A model generated the notes under the pieces. That model saw only the letters and a list, made by a program, of their open reading frames with translations. It was not told the origin of the DNA and did not search any database. Below are positions 1 to 11,313 of a stretch of DNA of 64,000 bases, in pieces. Each line of letters opens with the position of its first letter. Positions within the stretch are counted from its first letter, which is position 1. Origin of the DNA: Cryptomeria japonica (Eukaryota; Streptophyta; Pinopsida; Cupressales; Cupressaceae); contig NW_026729183.1 of the NCBI RefSeq assembly GCF_030272615.1, positions 1-64,000 of the forward strand, given 5' to 3'. The position numbers were made by a program, and so were the translations under genes.

Positions 1-1466
1 TGTGTAGAGACATTGCTCCTCCCTCCTTCAGGATTCTCTTTCATCACTTCACTTTCCACACACTCACGACCAATTTATCCATAATAAACTTACCCATTCC
101 TATCATGGCTTTTTATTGATCTACCCAAGATTGGTTCACCATTCATAATAAACCTCCCTTTCCATTCATAATAAATCAGATCCTATCTATGGCTAAGGCA
201 AATCCTACGTCTAGTGATGGGTGTGGAACTGAGAACATCACATGTTTGAGGAGTACAGTTTTTTCCATCTTTCTTCAGTCTATCCACGTACAATCTGCAA
301 TAAAGCAACATTTGCATCACAAATCCGCAATAAAGTTTCATCTTCTCCACAATAAAGTATCAGTTTCATGGATTCAGTCAGTTTCAGATGAGACACAGCA
401 GCAACAATGGGCTTCAACAAATCAAATCTTTCAACAGACTCAAACAACATTATGGTTCAGTGCTATCTATCCTTTCTGTGAAAGTAAACATTGTGACCAC
501 AATCAAATAAGACTTATACAAGTGACAAGAGACACTAAACTTGAGGACTGCAGTGGATGTTGGTGTCGAGTCTTGGTTTTCTTTTGATTTCATCTTTTTT
601 GGTGACATGTCTTTTAGCTTTTCTAGGATGTCTCTGACTAGAGATTTTATCTCTAGGATGTCTTTGACTAGAAAGGTGAGGATGGGGTATCGTCACCTAT
701 TTTTCTTTGCTGTCTATGGATTGTCTCTTAGTAATGCTATGACTTGTCCAAGGATATGAGGACATGGTGAGTCTAGTGTGAACTGGGGCATTCCTTGGTT
801 GTGACTGTCTTATCTCCATGCAAACAGGTACAATGACTTTCTAGGTCAAACATATGCCTCGATTGTCATAACCTACTTGCCATAATAAAGCTCAATTATG
901 ATAATGCACAAGAAGCTCTTTCACTTTCATATCTTTTGTCTTCCATCCCCCTTTCTTGATTGACTTCCATCGTCCTTCTCAAGTCCGCGTAGCCTACTAT
1001 CACATGACTGAGTATAATGACACACCAAAAACATCTGCATTTCATGTAGTTGCACCTACATTACCACATATAAGCATTTCATACATACATATAGATATCA
1101 CAATTGCATCACATCCTGCACACAACACCTGTTAGCACAATTTACATTTGCATTGTCATATTCATCCACATTTCATACATTCACATTTGCATCATGCATA
1201 CACATATAAAACATAAAAGAACAAAAAAAAATATATTGCATTGCATCATATACATATTTGCATCCATATCATAAAGCATACATCATGAAACATCTCATCA
1301 CATAGGTACACATGCATATAGCTACCGCAAAGATGAATCATCTCATATATATATATATAAAGTGTCATGATACAATGATGTCAAAATCATATGGCTACAA
1401 AAGCACCCATAGGTGTCTACATCATCATACAAAAATGGTACAATACTAATACATAGGGAGCCCTCT
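1..1466. other. No gene recognised; probable internal retroelement sequence
   Basis: Short open stretches occur here (for example 189-587 and 541-759 on +), but none shows a domain or motif I recognise, and the composition is that of noncoding repeat DNA. At 622-641 and 652-671 a 20-bp sequence ending in TGACTAGA is directly repeated once. A short (AT)n run lies near 1350. The stretch is probably the untranslated internal region of the Ty3-type element. Confidence 0.4.
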
Positions 1467-3390
1467 ATGGCTATGATGAACTCCCTCCCTCGGAGCTGTC
1501 TGGCCTCAATGGAATTTGAGCCCCTGAAGGACCCACCCCAGGATCATCCCTCCTATCTCCTCTATCTGGTGGTGGTGGAGGACCCATAACCCCACCACTC
1601 GATGCCTATCTCCTCCGGCTCCCTCCCGTAGTTGTAGCTATATGCGATGGTCTATGGAGTCTCCTCGCCCGCTAATCTGCTAGCACTGCACCATAATAGA
1701 GATCTCGCTAGTAGGCAATCTCCTCCCCTGCTCATAGGACATAAGCATACCCTGCCCTTGTGTCCTCCGCTGCCTGTCTCCCAGCCCTCAGTGTTGTCTC
1801 AGCCTCTGTATAGTGCTAAATAGCCTGATCTCGCTCCCGCTTAGTATCTCTAAGCCTCATTCTAAGCCGATCCCTCTCCCTCTCTAGCTCTTGGATCTCA
1901 TCTACCTGGCCCTGGCAGATCTCCCTCAGCTCTAGCAGTTCATCCTCCACTGGGTCAGCCCCCTCTGCCTCTACCTGTGGCTCCCCCTGTATGAGTGCCT
2001 GCCCCAGTGCCTGTACCTATACCTGTATTGGTGCCTGTACTAGTACCTGTCTCTATCCATGTCCCTGTATCTGTACCTATCTGGGACCCTGTGCTGCTGG
2101 CACTTGTAGTGGCAATCCATCATGACCCCTCACCACCCTCCCTCCGAGGTGCAACCCTCCTCTCTCCAACTGCTCCTCTCCTCCTCCATCGGCCTCTGCC
2201 CCCATCACCTCCACCATCATCATCATCACCACCCCCATCTCCATCCAGTGGCTCTCCTAGATCTGTCAAGCGTGGGAAGGGATGCTCTTCCCAGTATGCT
2301 ATGTACTTAGCATCCATGTCAGTGTCCTCGATCTTTGGCCACATGTCTCAGGGTAGGGGCATCATCTCTACCAGCTATGTAATTGCCTGATCATATGACA
2401 GCAAGAGCCCAAACTGTGCCTGATCTCTGACCATCCGTGCATACATGCCTGAGCCCCGGGGCATCCTCTAAATCCTGCCAAACTGTTGACCAACCCTGTC
2501 CACTAGCTGCCTCTCCAGCACATAGGGCGTTCATCCAATCAAATACCTACTCTGGAAGGTGTAAGGCAGTACAACTGCATCGTCCTCCCACTGCTCGCAT
2601 CCCAAATATGGCCTCCATATGACCACATCAATATCATCTATCACTCATTGCTAGTAATCCAACCTGCCAATCCATGGCTGCGATGTGATCATATAATACA
2701 GGTGCACAAAACTGCATCCATGTCCCCTGCCTCTGAAGTGTATCATTCTCGTCACTAGCAGATGCTCATAAGCCCATACCTGCAGCAATGTCACCCCGCA
2801 GCCCAATCCCACTAATCCATGATATACAAACTGATGCAACTCATAATAGAGGTGTGCCAGCACACACGGTCCCCAAGCATATCTAGTGTGTTGTGTCACC
2901 AGTGTCTCCAGTGTTCCTCCCCAACCCACAACCAACCCCCGTGTCGCCCTATCTAGACACAAGAACCCACTGATTGCTCCTCCTACTACTACCGACAGCG
3001 CTAGCCCTGTGGCTGTCATAGTATCCCATGCCACATGTCCTGCCCTCATCTCTAGTCCTGGGTCCTGGAATACTCATCTAAGGGCCTCCCTGTCTCCATC
3101 TCGATCGTATGGGATCAGCTCCCCATCAATCGATATCCTCAGTATCCTATATACATCCTCTAGGGTGACTGTCATCTCACCCATCGGCAAATGAAAAGTA
3201 CAGGTCTCGAAGTGCCACCTCTCCGCCAATAGAGTCAACAGTCCCATGTTTGCCCGAAACTCAGGCACATACAGAACATGTCTCAATCCCATCTCGTCAA
3301 TGGCAGCTCTGTCCTCGAATGACAACCCAGGTTGCAACCTTTGAGTCGACAGGAATCTCTCCCGTGACTCCAGCATCGGCAAATACTCCT
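1467..3390 (-). pseudogene. Plant mobile domain (PMD, MAIN/MAIL-like) gene, decayed
   Basis: Read on the minus strand, one frame runs from 3390 down to about 1467, broken only by stop codons. The N-terminal part contains LLTLLAERWHFETCTFHLP followed by GEMTVTLEDVYRIL, the hallmark of the plant mobile domain (PF10536, 'aminotransferase-like'). The domain continues through 2651 with the Trp/Tyr-rich LYYELHQF region and IDVVIWRPY. It is followed by an acidic, Gly/Asp-rich linker (2120-2344) and a coiled coil (about 1780-1940, with heptads such as ELERERDRLRMRL). The stops near 3074, 2643, 2637, 2545, 2470, 2378 and 2354 each look like a C-to-T or G-to-A change in a CGA, CAG or TGG codon. A CTGCAG acceptor at 3389-3394 suggests an upstream intron. 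PMD proteins are either host silencing factors or transposon passengers; this one lies antisense inside a retroelement, so a passenger is likelier. Confidence 0.75.
1994..2100. repeat. CCTGTA-type short tandem repeat within the PMD tail
   Basis: A run of 12-16 bp degenerate units built on GTGCCTGTACC and CCTGTATC. It lies inside the low-complexity linker of the PMD pseudogene and gives Val-Pro repeats if read on the + strand, which I regard as meaningless. Confidence 0.7.
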
Positions 3391-3431
3391 GCAGTCAAGC
3401 AAATCACTCATGTCAGTCATAGTGGCATTCC

Positions 3432-3740
3432 CTGTTCATCACAAAATGCTACTTTTTATCTAAATGCATATGGCATTCTATCCTAGTGACACTCACTGTT
3501 CATCACAAAGTGTTGCTATTTATCCTAAGTGACACTCACTGTTCATCACAAAGTGTTGCTATTTATCCTAGTAGTACTCCCTGTTCATCACAAAGTACTA
3601 CGTGTGTGACACTCACTGTTCATCACAAAGTGTTACTCACATTTGCACTCACTGTTCATCACAAAGTCCTGCTCATATTCTAGTACTCCCTGTTCATCAC
3701 AAAGTACTCTATCTTGGTACTCACTGTTCATCACAAAGTG
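3432..3740. repeat. Minisatellite with 16-bp core CTGTTCATCACAAAGT, 8 copies
   Basis: The core starts at about 3432 (variant), 3496, 3539, 3581, 3616, 3652, 3690 and 3724, so spacing is 34-64 bp. The flanks of each core alternate between TGACACTCA and TAGTACTCC types, suggesting higher-order units. The array lies between the PMD gene and the 3' LTR. Confidence 0.85.
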
Positions 3741-3889
3741 CCTTGATCTATTCTAGTCTTCCTAGAGGACCTGCTTGAGTGTATCCTCTCAGCAGCTTAT
3801 CCAATCGATAGTGTATGTTCATCATAGAACTACCGATTTGACCTAGAAGATGCAACTTCACACTTTTTAAAAATGCAAACACACTTACC

Positions 3890-4145
3890 TGACATAAACG
3901 TGCTCAAAGACTGCACAAACGCGCCTAGAAAACACAGACACACCTGACAAACACAGACATGCCTATGCTCTGCACAGATGCGCCTGGGCAACACAGACGT
4001 GCCTTCTTGGCACAAACGTGCATGAACATCACAGACACGATTGCAATTGACACAGACGCGGGTTCAAACGTAGACGCGCCTAGCACAAACACAGATGCGC
4101 CTTGCGAGCACAGATGCGCTTGGCACCAATGCAGACATGCCTGGA
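3890..4145. repeat. Degenerate minisatellite built on ACAGACGCGCCT
   Basis: Around a dozen units of roughly 18-24 bp carry a CACAGA(C/T)GCGCCT or ACAAACGTGC core, with CpG/TpG/CpA variation typical of deaminated methyl-CpG. Open frames across it on either strand are artefacts of the repeat. Confidence 0.75.
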
Positions 4146-4653
4146 TGTTTTTGGACACTTTTTTGGACCCTAGTCTAAGTGCATTTATTACCCTATCTAG
4201 CATGCATTAATGACAAAATTAAATGCATCAAAGTATGAGGCAGTTTGGTGGTACTTACTGGCTCTCCTGCCTCTGCTGGCCTCTGAAATTGGCAAACGTG
4301 GTCGAATCTGTGAATGAAGGCCATCGCTGCTGACTGCTGCTACTCAATTTTTTCTCTGCAATATACTCTCGTGGATGTGTAGATGACAATGAGGATGTAT
4401 TTCCCCCATGGTCTATCTTATAGCCTACCCTAACCCTCGCCTTCGTTTCCCGAGTTAGTCTTCATTATCCTGTGACTCTGTCACTTTATCCGGTCAGTCC
4501 ATTCTAGCCTTTCTTTCTTATCGAGAGATTGTCTGTAATCTTTTCAGACATTTTCATCCAATCTCTCAAGGGGGCATATCATTCCCATCCTAGGGCAACT
4601 CTGTATCAGTTCATATTATCTTCTTTGAAACAACGCTACAAGCTGCATTGTCT

Positions 4654-4668
4654 CAAAGAGGGGCAAAA
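4654..4668 (+). other. Polypurine tract of the Ty3-type element
   Basis: CAAAGAGGGGCAAAA sits immediately before the LTR start TGTAGACACC. This is the expected position of the plus-strand primer for reverse transcription and fixes the element's orientation. Confidence 0.7.
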
Positions 4669-5500
4669 TGTAGACACCCAAAATTGTCCAGTCTAATTAA
4701 ATAAATATTTAATTTATTTAATTATCTTAGCTTAATTCTTCTATTAATTAAATAAATCTTTATTTTTTAATTAATTCATTTATCCTCTTCTAGCCTTATT
4801 TCTCATTTAAATAAATACATTTATTTATTTAAATTATCCTTTTCCTAAATTAAATAAATATCTTATTTATTTAATTTATCCCACTTCTTCTATTAATTAT
4901 ATAAATCTTTATTTATTTAATTAATTCATTAACTTTTTCTACCCATGACACATGTCATTCATCTCTTAATTCCTACACTACCTACCTCTTTCATTATTTT
5001 ATTATTTTCTTTACCTACCCTCTAATCATAGCCGACCTCCTTTTACACCTCTCAATCTTATCCCTCCATTTCTTATTGTGTCTTCTATATAAGGACATGC
5101 TTCCTTCATTATCAAACCCTAATCAAGGATCCTAATGATGCATCCTAATGAATATTATACACTTGACTACACTACGATCCTACTTGCAACCACATTCTGT
5201 TCTTTGTTGAGCTCTTGTGCACATAAAATCTGAGAGCAAATATATCAAGCAAGATCAATGGAGATAGGAAGAATGGATATCCAAACTCTATTGGACATGT
5301 GATAGTATAATCTTTGTGATTTCATTTGATTTGCATTGTCTTAGGTAATCTTCATATGTTATGGTAGATCTTTGTTGTTGTTAGGCTAGGGTTTTGTGGT
5401 TGAATTCATTTAGCCTTTCAATATTGTTATTATTGTTATCCATTTTCACCATATACAAGGTTTACACTTCATAAAGTGGGTATTTTTAAAATTGCCACCA
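4669..5500 (+). repeat. 3' LTR of the Ty3-type element (right end uncertain)
   Basis: Begins with TGTAGACACC right after the polypurine tract. The first 250 bp consist of AT-rich units around TTAATTAAATAAAT, followed by a promoter-like segment with a TATA box at 5086. I could not identify the terminal CA or a flanking duplication, so the end is a guess. Confidence 0.5.
5086..5092 (+). promoter_or_regulatory. Candidate TATA box in the Ty3-type LTR
   Basis: TATATAA lies about 420 bp into the LTR in a C/T-rich context (TCTTCTATATAAGGACATGC), in the element's sense orientation, as expected for an LTR core promoter. Sequence match only. Confidence 0.4.
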
Positions 5501-6213
5501 TATTTTCACCCATCTTCCGAGCTTTCTAACCATATAATTTTTTTTCAATTTGAACAACAATAACATATTATTATTGAATTTCTTTTACTAGTGTCTCCAT
5601 AGTTCTCACAGACATAGGTGCACCATTTTTTGATTAACTTTTGTTATACGTATCCAAATTTAAAAACCTTTATATATTATTGTAGTGCACTTGATTCTTG
5701 ACAATTTAAAAAAAATAAAATTGTATTTTCGATTTGTTTAGTGCAACTTATGCTTCGCGCACAAATAGGTACCAAATTTTTAGGATGTGCTCAATTGGAA
5801 AAATCATAAAAAAAAAAATACTCAACAAACAATTACAAAAAAATACACATCTTCTAGTGCTCACTCTTAACTATCTTTCTGCCAAAGGATTTGTCAAAAT
5901 ACTAAATCTAACTATGACTTTTTTGATGCGCATGTTAGACACTATGTTATGTTTTTCAGAAAAAAAAAGTCATTTTTTCATGTGCGAAGGATTTGACCCC
6001 CTTAATCTTATCCAATTTTGAAAAAGTTTAGTAGTTTGGAAACTAGATTCAGAGTACTGCAATATTTGTTCTTTGATTATCTTCATATCTTGAGTGGATA
6101 ACTTTCAAATTTTGCCTCTAAGTTGAGGTTCACCTGATTTCAGAAAAAAAGTGTCCACTTATACCCCCTTTTTGATCACCATCTTTGTGCACTTACCCAA
6201 TACATAAATACAC
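5500..6213. other. No feature recognised (AT-rich)
   Basis: AT-rich DNA with A/T runs and no coding signal that I can support. It probably contains the end of the Ty3-type LTR and unrelated repeat sequence. Confidence 0.4.
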
Positions 6214-6872
6214 ACATAAATATACATTTTTAAAAAAATTTGTTAATTTTTAAATTTTATTTGAAAAAAAATTGATATTTTTTATAAATTCAAAGACAAA
6301 TTTTTCATTCCTGAAAAATGCTGAAAATCAGGGGTTCTTGTCAATGTCACAAAAAAAAAAGGACTTATTTTTTTTTCCAAATAGAGAACATATATATGCA
6401 GTGTTAAAATAATAATAATCTTGATTTATATTTTTCTCGTTATAATATTTTGAAGTCCACCATAGCTAAATTGGATAGTTTTCATTCACTGTCACCTTTT
6501 GTCTACTAAATTTATAATTATAAAAAAAAAAATTATACCCTTTAGAGAAGATTCTTTCATCTAGTGAAAAATAAATTTTTTAATTTTTTAAATATCATTT
6601 AATATATATTTTTTTAATTTCTAGTCAACATCTTTTTGAACTTAAAAAACCTACTCGCAATGTTTAATTCATAAAAAAATTAAATTTAGTTAAAATACTT
6701 AAAAATTATATGTCTAGATTCATGATTTCGAGCTCTAAAAAAGGGTATTTTTTTATTTTTGTAAAAAAATAGTCTGCTTGGAGAAAAATTGAGCAGAACT
6801 GAAAAGTTTCATAAATACAAGCAAAATAGGTGATTGCACTGCCATATCACCTACCACATAGGGGAGTTGGGA

Positions 6873-7032
6873 CGAACTCAGTCCGGTCGGACTCAATCCG
6901 ACCAAACTGAGTTCGACCAAACTATTTTGATTTTCTTATGAAAAAATTGAGCTCAAGCGCTCACAAAAAGTGTCTAAATGGCGCTAAGAGTCCAGTTGAA
7001 CTCAATTCAAATGAACTCTTGGCGCCATTTAG
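6873..7032. repeat. Two successive long inverted repeats
   Basis: Arms 6873-6891 and 6897-6915 pair at 17 of 19 positions around a 5-nt loop. Arms 6974-6991 and 7015-7032 pair at 17 of 18 positions around a 23-nt loop. The equivalents in copy 2 (14182-14224 and about 14280-14345) keep most pairing. They may be the end of an unidentified foldback or MITE-like element. Confidence 0.65.
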
Positions 7033-7098
7033 GTGCCACAACAATGACACAGGGTACCATGTGGCAAGGTGGTAGTCTGGTCATACTGAGTCAAACAC

Positions 7099-7738
7099 AA
7101 ACACAACATTTCTCAACATAAACAATAACAAACATCATCGACCTTATAGACAACAATTAGGTCGGTAGCATAAACCCTAAACCCTAAACATTTTAGGTTT
7201 ATAATTACAAGCGGTCCAATCCTGACCATTCAAACACTTTACATAGAATAAAATGATCTCAAACAGAGCACAAGTCATTCTGCATCGTCCATTCTTCACC
7301 GCATCTAGAAATCAGTAACCCATCATGCTCTCTTCACATACTGCTAAGAAAATGTTCATTCCTAAGGTAGACATTCAATGCAATTGATCTTCAAGGAAAT
7401 CCTTCATGTGCACAAAACTGACGTGGCATATCAATCTCATCCTTATCTCTTAGCTACCTCATCACAAAATGTCACCGGTTACATCTCACAAGCTAGATTG
7501 CCAAACCGGAAACCCTAGAGCTGAGATAACCAATTGGTAGTCACACTTTGTGAAACCCTGACACCGGTCCACTTCATCCTAGTAGACCAAAACCACTTCG
7601 AATCTTCATACCTTCGTACCGGTTCTCCTACTTGAACATCAATAACAACTTCTTCCAATCGTCATACCAGTTCACCTGCACTTATTGATATCAATGACAA
7701 CATACATTATCATCCTACTGGTTCATCATATTCCAACA
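7099..7738 (-). repeat. Copia 3' LTR fragment, copy 1
   Basis: The right end CCAACA is followed by ATCTCCCCCTTT, which on the minus strand is the polypurine tract then the LTR start TGTTGG. The fragment matches 14409-15063 and the complete copia 5' LTR at 44146-44409 plus 53316-53617. It lacks the R/U5-side half of the LTR (about 43370-44145) and instead abuts unrelated sequence at about 7099. It contains a CCCTAAACCCTAAA telomere-like motif near 7172. Confidence 0.75.
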
Positions 7739-8027
7739 ATCTCCCCCTTTGGCATTGATGGAAATATGCAGTGTATCGTTGCATAGTATTTGCACCATTC
7801 TGAATAACATAAACATATAAACAACATAAACCTGTGCAGCTATATCTTCTCCCATATCATATATCTTCATCTCTTCAGATCTTCTCCCCCTTTGACAACA
7901 ATGCCAAAGTGGAGGCACAAGCTTCCATTCTCCACTATGTTGCTCCCCCTATGGAGTAGCATCCTTCAACACATCAATCCTGAAAGATTTGTCACTATAG
8001 TACCTGACTGATGTAGAGAACACATTT

Positions 8028-10657
8028 TTAATTTACTTCATGAAGGGGCAAAACCCCGAATTTACCTCTCAAATAGGTAAATGTAGTCTTTGGTAAGGGC
8101 TTAGTGAATAAGTCAGCTAGTTGCTCCTTACTGGAAATATGTTCTAATACAACCTCTTTATTTTGAACCTTTTCTGTCAAAAAATGATACTTGAGCTCAA
8201 TGTGCTTAGTCCTAGCATGCAATACCGAATTCTTGGAAATATTTATTGCACTTGTGTTGTCAAAAAATATACTCACCAGTTCAAATATAGGTACATTAAA
8301 TCCATCCAATACATGTTTTATCTAGATTTCTTGAGTCTAGTTCATAAATGTTGTGACATACCCTGCTTCAGCTGTAGACTGGGAAATATATCTTTGCTTC
8401 TTAAACGTCCATGAGACTAGTCTTCTACCAAGAAAGAACGCTCCATCGGTTGTGCTCTTTCAGTCATCCACATTACCTACCTAATCTGCATTGGTAAACA
8501 CTTCGAGATTAAAATCACCATTGTATGGATACCACAATCCATAGTCAACTATCCCTTCCAGGTATCTCAGAATCCTCTTGATTGCTACCAAGTGTGATTC
8601 TCTTTGACTTTTCTGAAAATGGGCTACAATGCCCACAACATGAGCAATATCCGATCTGTTGTGCACCACATAGTACAACTTACCAATCATTGACCAGTAA
8701 TTTTTTCATTCACCAATGCTGAATCATCCTCCTTAGTCACTTTGTAGTCAGTCACCATCGGTGTACCAATTAGTTTGCTCTCCTCCATGCCAAAGGTCTT
8801 CAATACCTTTTTGACATACATGGACTGGGTAATAAAGATACCCTCTTTCATCTGTTGAATCTGTAGACCAATGAAGAACTTTATCTCTCCAATCAGAGAC
8901 ATCTCAAACTCTTTCTTCATTTCATCTGCATATGCATGGCTCATTTCAACATCTCCTCCAAAGGTTATGTCATCTACTAACACTTCACATATCAAAATTT
9001 GATCACCTTCAAATTTTAGGTAGATGTTGTTGTCCTCACTTGATCTCTGAAATCCTATCTTCATAAGATGAGAGTGTAACCTTTCATACCATGCCCTTGG
9101 TGCTTGTTTCAATCCATACAGGGCCTTGTGTAATCTACACACCATGTTACTATCTTCTGACAAAGAAAACCCATTTGGTTGCTTAATATACACTTCTTCT
9201 TCTAGGATTCCATTCAAGAATGCAGACTTCACATCCATCTGGTATATCTTGAATCCCTTAAATGTTGCAAATGCAAGTAGCATTCAAACATCTTCTAGTC
9301 TAGCCACAAGGGCAAAGGTTTCTCCATTGTCTTCTCCTTCTTCCTAAGAATATCCCTTGCATACAAGTATTTCCTTGATTCTTACAACTATGCCTTCTTC
9401 ATTCAGCTTATTCCTGAAGACACATTTGGTACCTATGACATTCTTGGGTTCCAGTCTGGGTACCAAAGACCATGTTGCATTCTTTTCTATTTGGTCTAGA
9501 TCCTCTTCCATTTCCTTAACCCAATCTTCATTGTTAAGTGCCTCTCTAGAGGTTTTAGGCTCAAATTCAGAAATCATGCAAGAGTTTTCTTTCACCTTTC
9601 CTCTTGTGAATATCCCTGCATCTTTATCTCCTATGATCTGCTTCAGATCATGATGTAGTTTCACATATCTAGGAATGACTCTCGCTAGTTCTGCTTGCTT
9701 TTCCTCTTCTTCTTCTCCTCCATCTTCTTCTTCACCTACTGTAGCTTCTACCAGTATAGGAACACTAAGGTCTTTGCTTTCTTCTTTCTTAACTGGTTCC
9801 CAGAAGATTACACCCGGTTCATCTTCCTCTTGCTCACTGCTGGTTTCCTCAGGTTTCTCAAGGGATTCATCAATCCTGACATTGGTACTCTAAACAATTT
9901 TTTGAGTTCTATTGTTGTAGCACTCAAGAGCTATTCTTTTAGTGGAATATCCAAGAAATTTTCCTTCATCACATTTAGCATCAAACGTGCTTAGATTCTC
10001 ACCTCTCTTGATATAGAACTTACTGCGAAAAACTTTAAAATAACTCATAGTGGAAGGCTTCCCGGTCTAGTACTCATAAGGGGTTTTATCTTTATCTTTT
10101 GTTGATGAGTACTCGGTTCATGGTATAGACCGCAGTGCTCACCGCTTCTCTCCAAAAAGTGTGAGCAACCTTTCCTTGGATCAGCATTGTTTTGGTGCTT
10201 CAACTACAGTCTTGTTATTCCATTCTATTATATCATTCTTCTGAGGTGTCCTAGGGGTAGAGAACTGCATCTTGATGTTGTTCTCTTCACAGTACTTGTT
10301 GAATTCATCAGAAGTGAATTCACCTCCCTGATCGGTTCTTAGGCCTTTTAATTCTTTGACCACTTTCCTTCTCTACCAATGGTCTAAAGAATTTGAACTT
10401 TCCAAATGCCTCAGACTTGTCTTTCAAGAATGTGACCCACATCATTCTTGAGCAATCATTAGTAAGAATCATGAAATACCGATCTCCCTGAATACTTCTA
10501 GTTTTCATTGGACCAGACATCTCGTTGTTCACAAGATCAAGTAAGTTCCCTACTAAAAAAGACTTACCTTTGAAATTTGAGGAAGACATCTTCCCAACTT
10601 GGCATTCTCTGCACAAATAATTCTCTAGTTTGTTCAGCAAAGGCAATCCTCTTACTG
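8028..10657 (-). pseudogene. Ty1/copia pol fragment (integrase-RT-RNase H), copy 1
   Basis: Read on the minus strand: pre-integrase/integrase 10181-10657 (zinc-finger half with CRECQ, then the DDE core start); linker and RT 8687-9664 (QMDVKSAFLNG, ALYGLKQAPRAWY, VDDI active-site box); RNase H 8028-8690 (ADLFTKPLPK and the usual copia C-terminus). Many frameshifts and stops are present, including a TGA in RT near 9284 and a frame change at 8687-8690 shared with copy 2. Gag and protease are absent because the copy is broken at the CACTA junction at 10657/10658. The RT box reads LVDDI rather than YVDDI. Confidence 0.85.
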
Positions 10658-11313
10658 CACTAGTACATTTGGAGCTGATTTCTGATGGCCGTTTGTTGGA
10701 TTTTTGATGAATTTTCATCAGAGTGTCGACAAAATCCACCATCAAAAACTCAGCATCGGATTGGTCGACAATGCTATGCTCGTCGAAAATTCGACAATCC
10801 AATGGACTCTGCCGATGGTCAAAGAAGTTGTTGGCCGACAGCTTGGTATTTGTCGCAATTCTGATGATGATCATTTTTATAAAAAAATAATAATTATCAT
10901 CAATATAAAAGAGCCATCGAAGGAAGGAAATGCTGAAAGGACTCACTGAACATAAAAACTCAGCGTCGGATTGGTCGATGATGCCATGCCTGTCAGAAAT
11001 TCAATAATCCAATGGACTCTGTCGACGGTCAAAGAAGTCATCGATCAAAAGCTTGGTATTCGTCATAATTATGACAATGATCATTTTTATAAAAACAAAA
11101 AATTTATCATCGATATAAAAGAGCCATCGAAGAAAGGAAATGTCGAAAGGACTCATCGAACATAAAAACTTCATCGACAAAAGATATCGAAGAAAGCAGA
11201 GAGGGTGTTCATAGACGGGAAAAGTTCTCGAGGAAATAATACTATCGGTGCAACATAAAAAGGACCCACCGAAAGGAGCGTTTTCATCGAAAGAATAATA
11301 TCGATCAGACAAA
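10658..11313 (+). mobile_element. Duplicated left end of the CACTA element
   Basis: Starts CACTAGTACATTTGGAGC directly after copia sequence ending in CTG, matching 17982 onward. It contains two tandem ATCGA-rich units of about 210 bp (about 10750-10960 and 10961-11170) and part of a third repeat type. It stops where the segmental duplication ends, so it is a passive copy and not a second insertion. Confidence 0.8.

Larger units (their letters stand above)
1..5500 (+). mobile_element. Ty3/gypsy-type LTR element, 3' portion with antisense PMD gene
   Basis: The orientation comes from a polypurine tract (4654-4668) directly followed by an LTR start, TGTAGACACC, at 4669. Upstream lie two minisatellites and, on the opposite strand, a degenerate plant-mobile-domain gene. 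No gag, protease, RT or integrase is visible in 1-4650, so the element is either non-autonomous or its pol lies left of the window. Known family context: Tat-lineage Ty3/gypsy elements often carry extra, sometimes antisense, ORFs between pol and the 3' LTR, and hypervariable minisatellites in the same interval. This layout fits that picture, but lineage assignment is inference. The right end is approximate because I could not find the CA terminus or a target duplication. Confidence 0.6.
6214..11313. repeat. Segmental duplication, copy 1 (partner 13514-18635)
   Basis: The block matches 13514-18635 end to end at an offset of 7300-7325 bp. It includes the same AT-rich left segment, copia LTR fragment, copia pol and CACTA left end. 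Homology starts at ACATAAATATACATTTTTA and stops inside an ATCGAT-rich unit at GACAAA. Both copies share a frameshift between RT and RNase H and the same TGA after EDV in RT, so duplication followed element death. Copy 1 borders a (TGTATA)n microsatellite on its right; copy 2 borders (CATA)n on its left. Confidence 0.85.

Noticed and set aside
3432..3740. Regularly repeated 16-bp core resembling a CRISPR array
   Set aside because: Spacing is irregular, flanks are themselves repeated, and the context is a plant retroelement; it is a minisatellite.
10658..11313. A second independent CACTA insertion in another copia
   Set aside because: Shares the exact insertion point, lesions and left flank with 17982 and stops at the duplication edge, so it is a duplicated junction.
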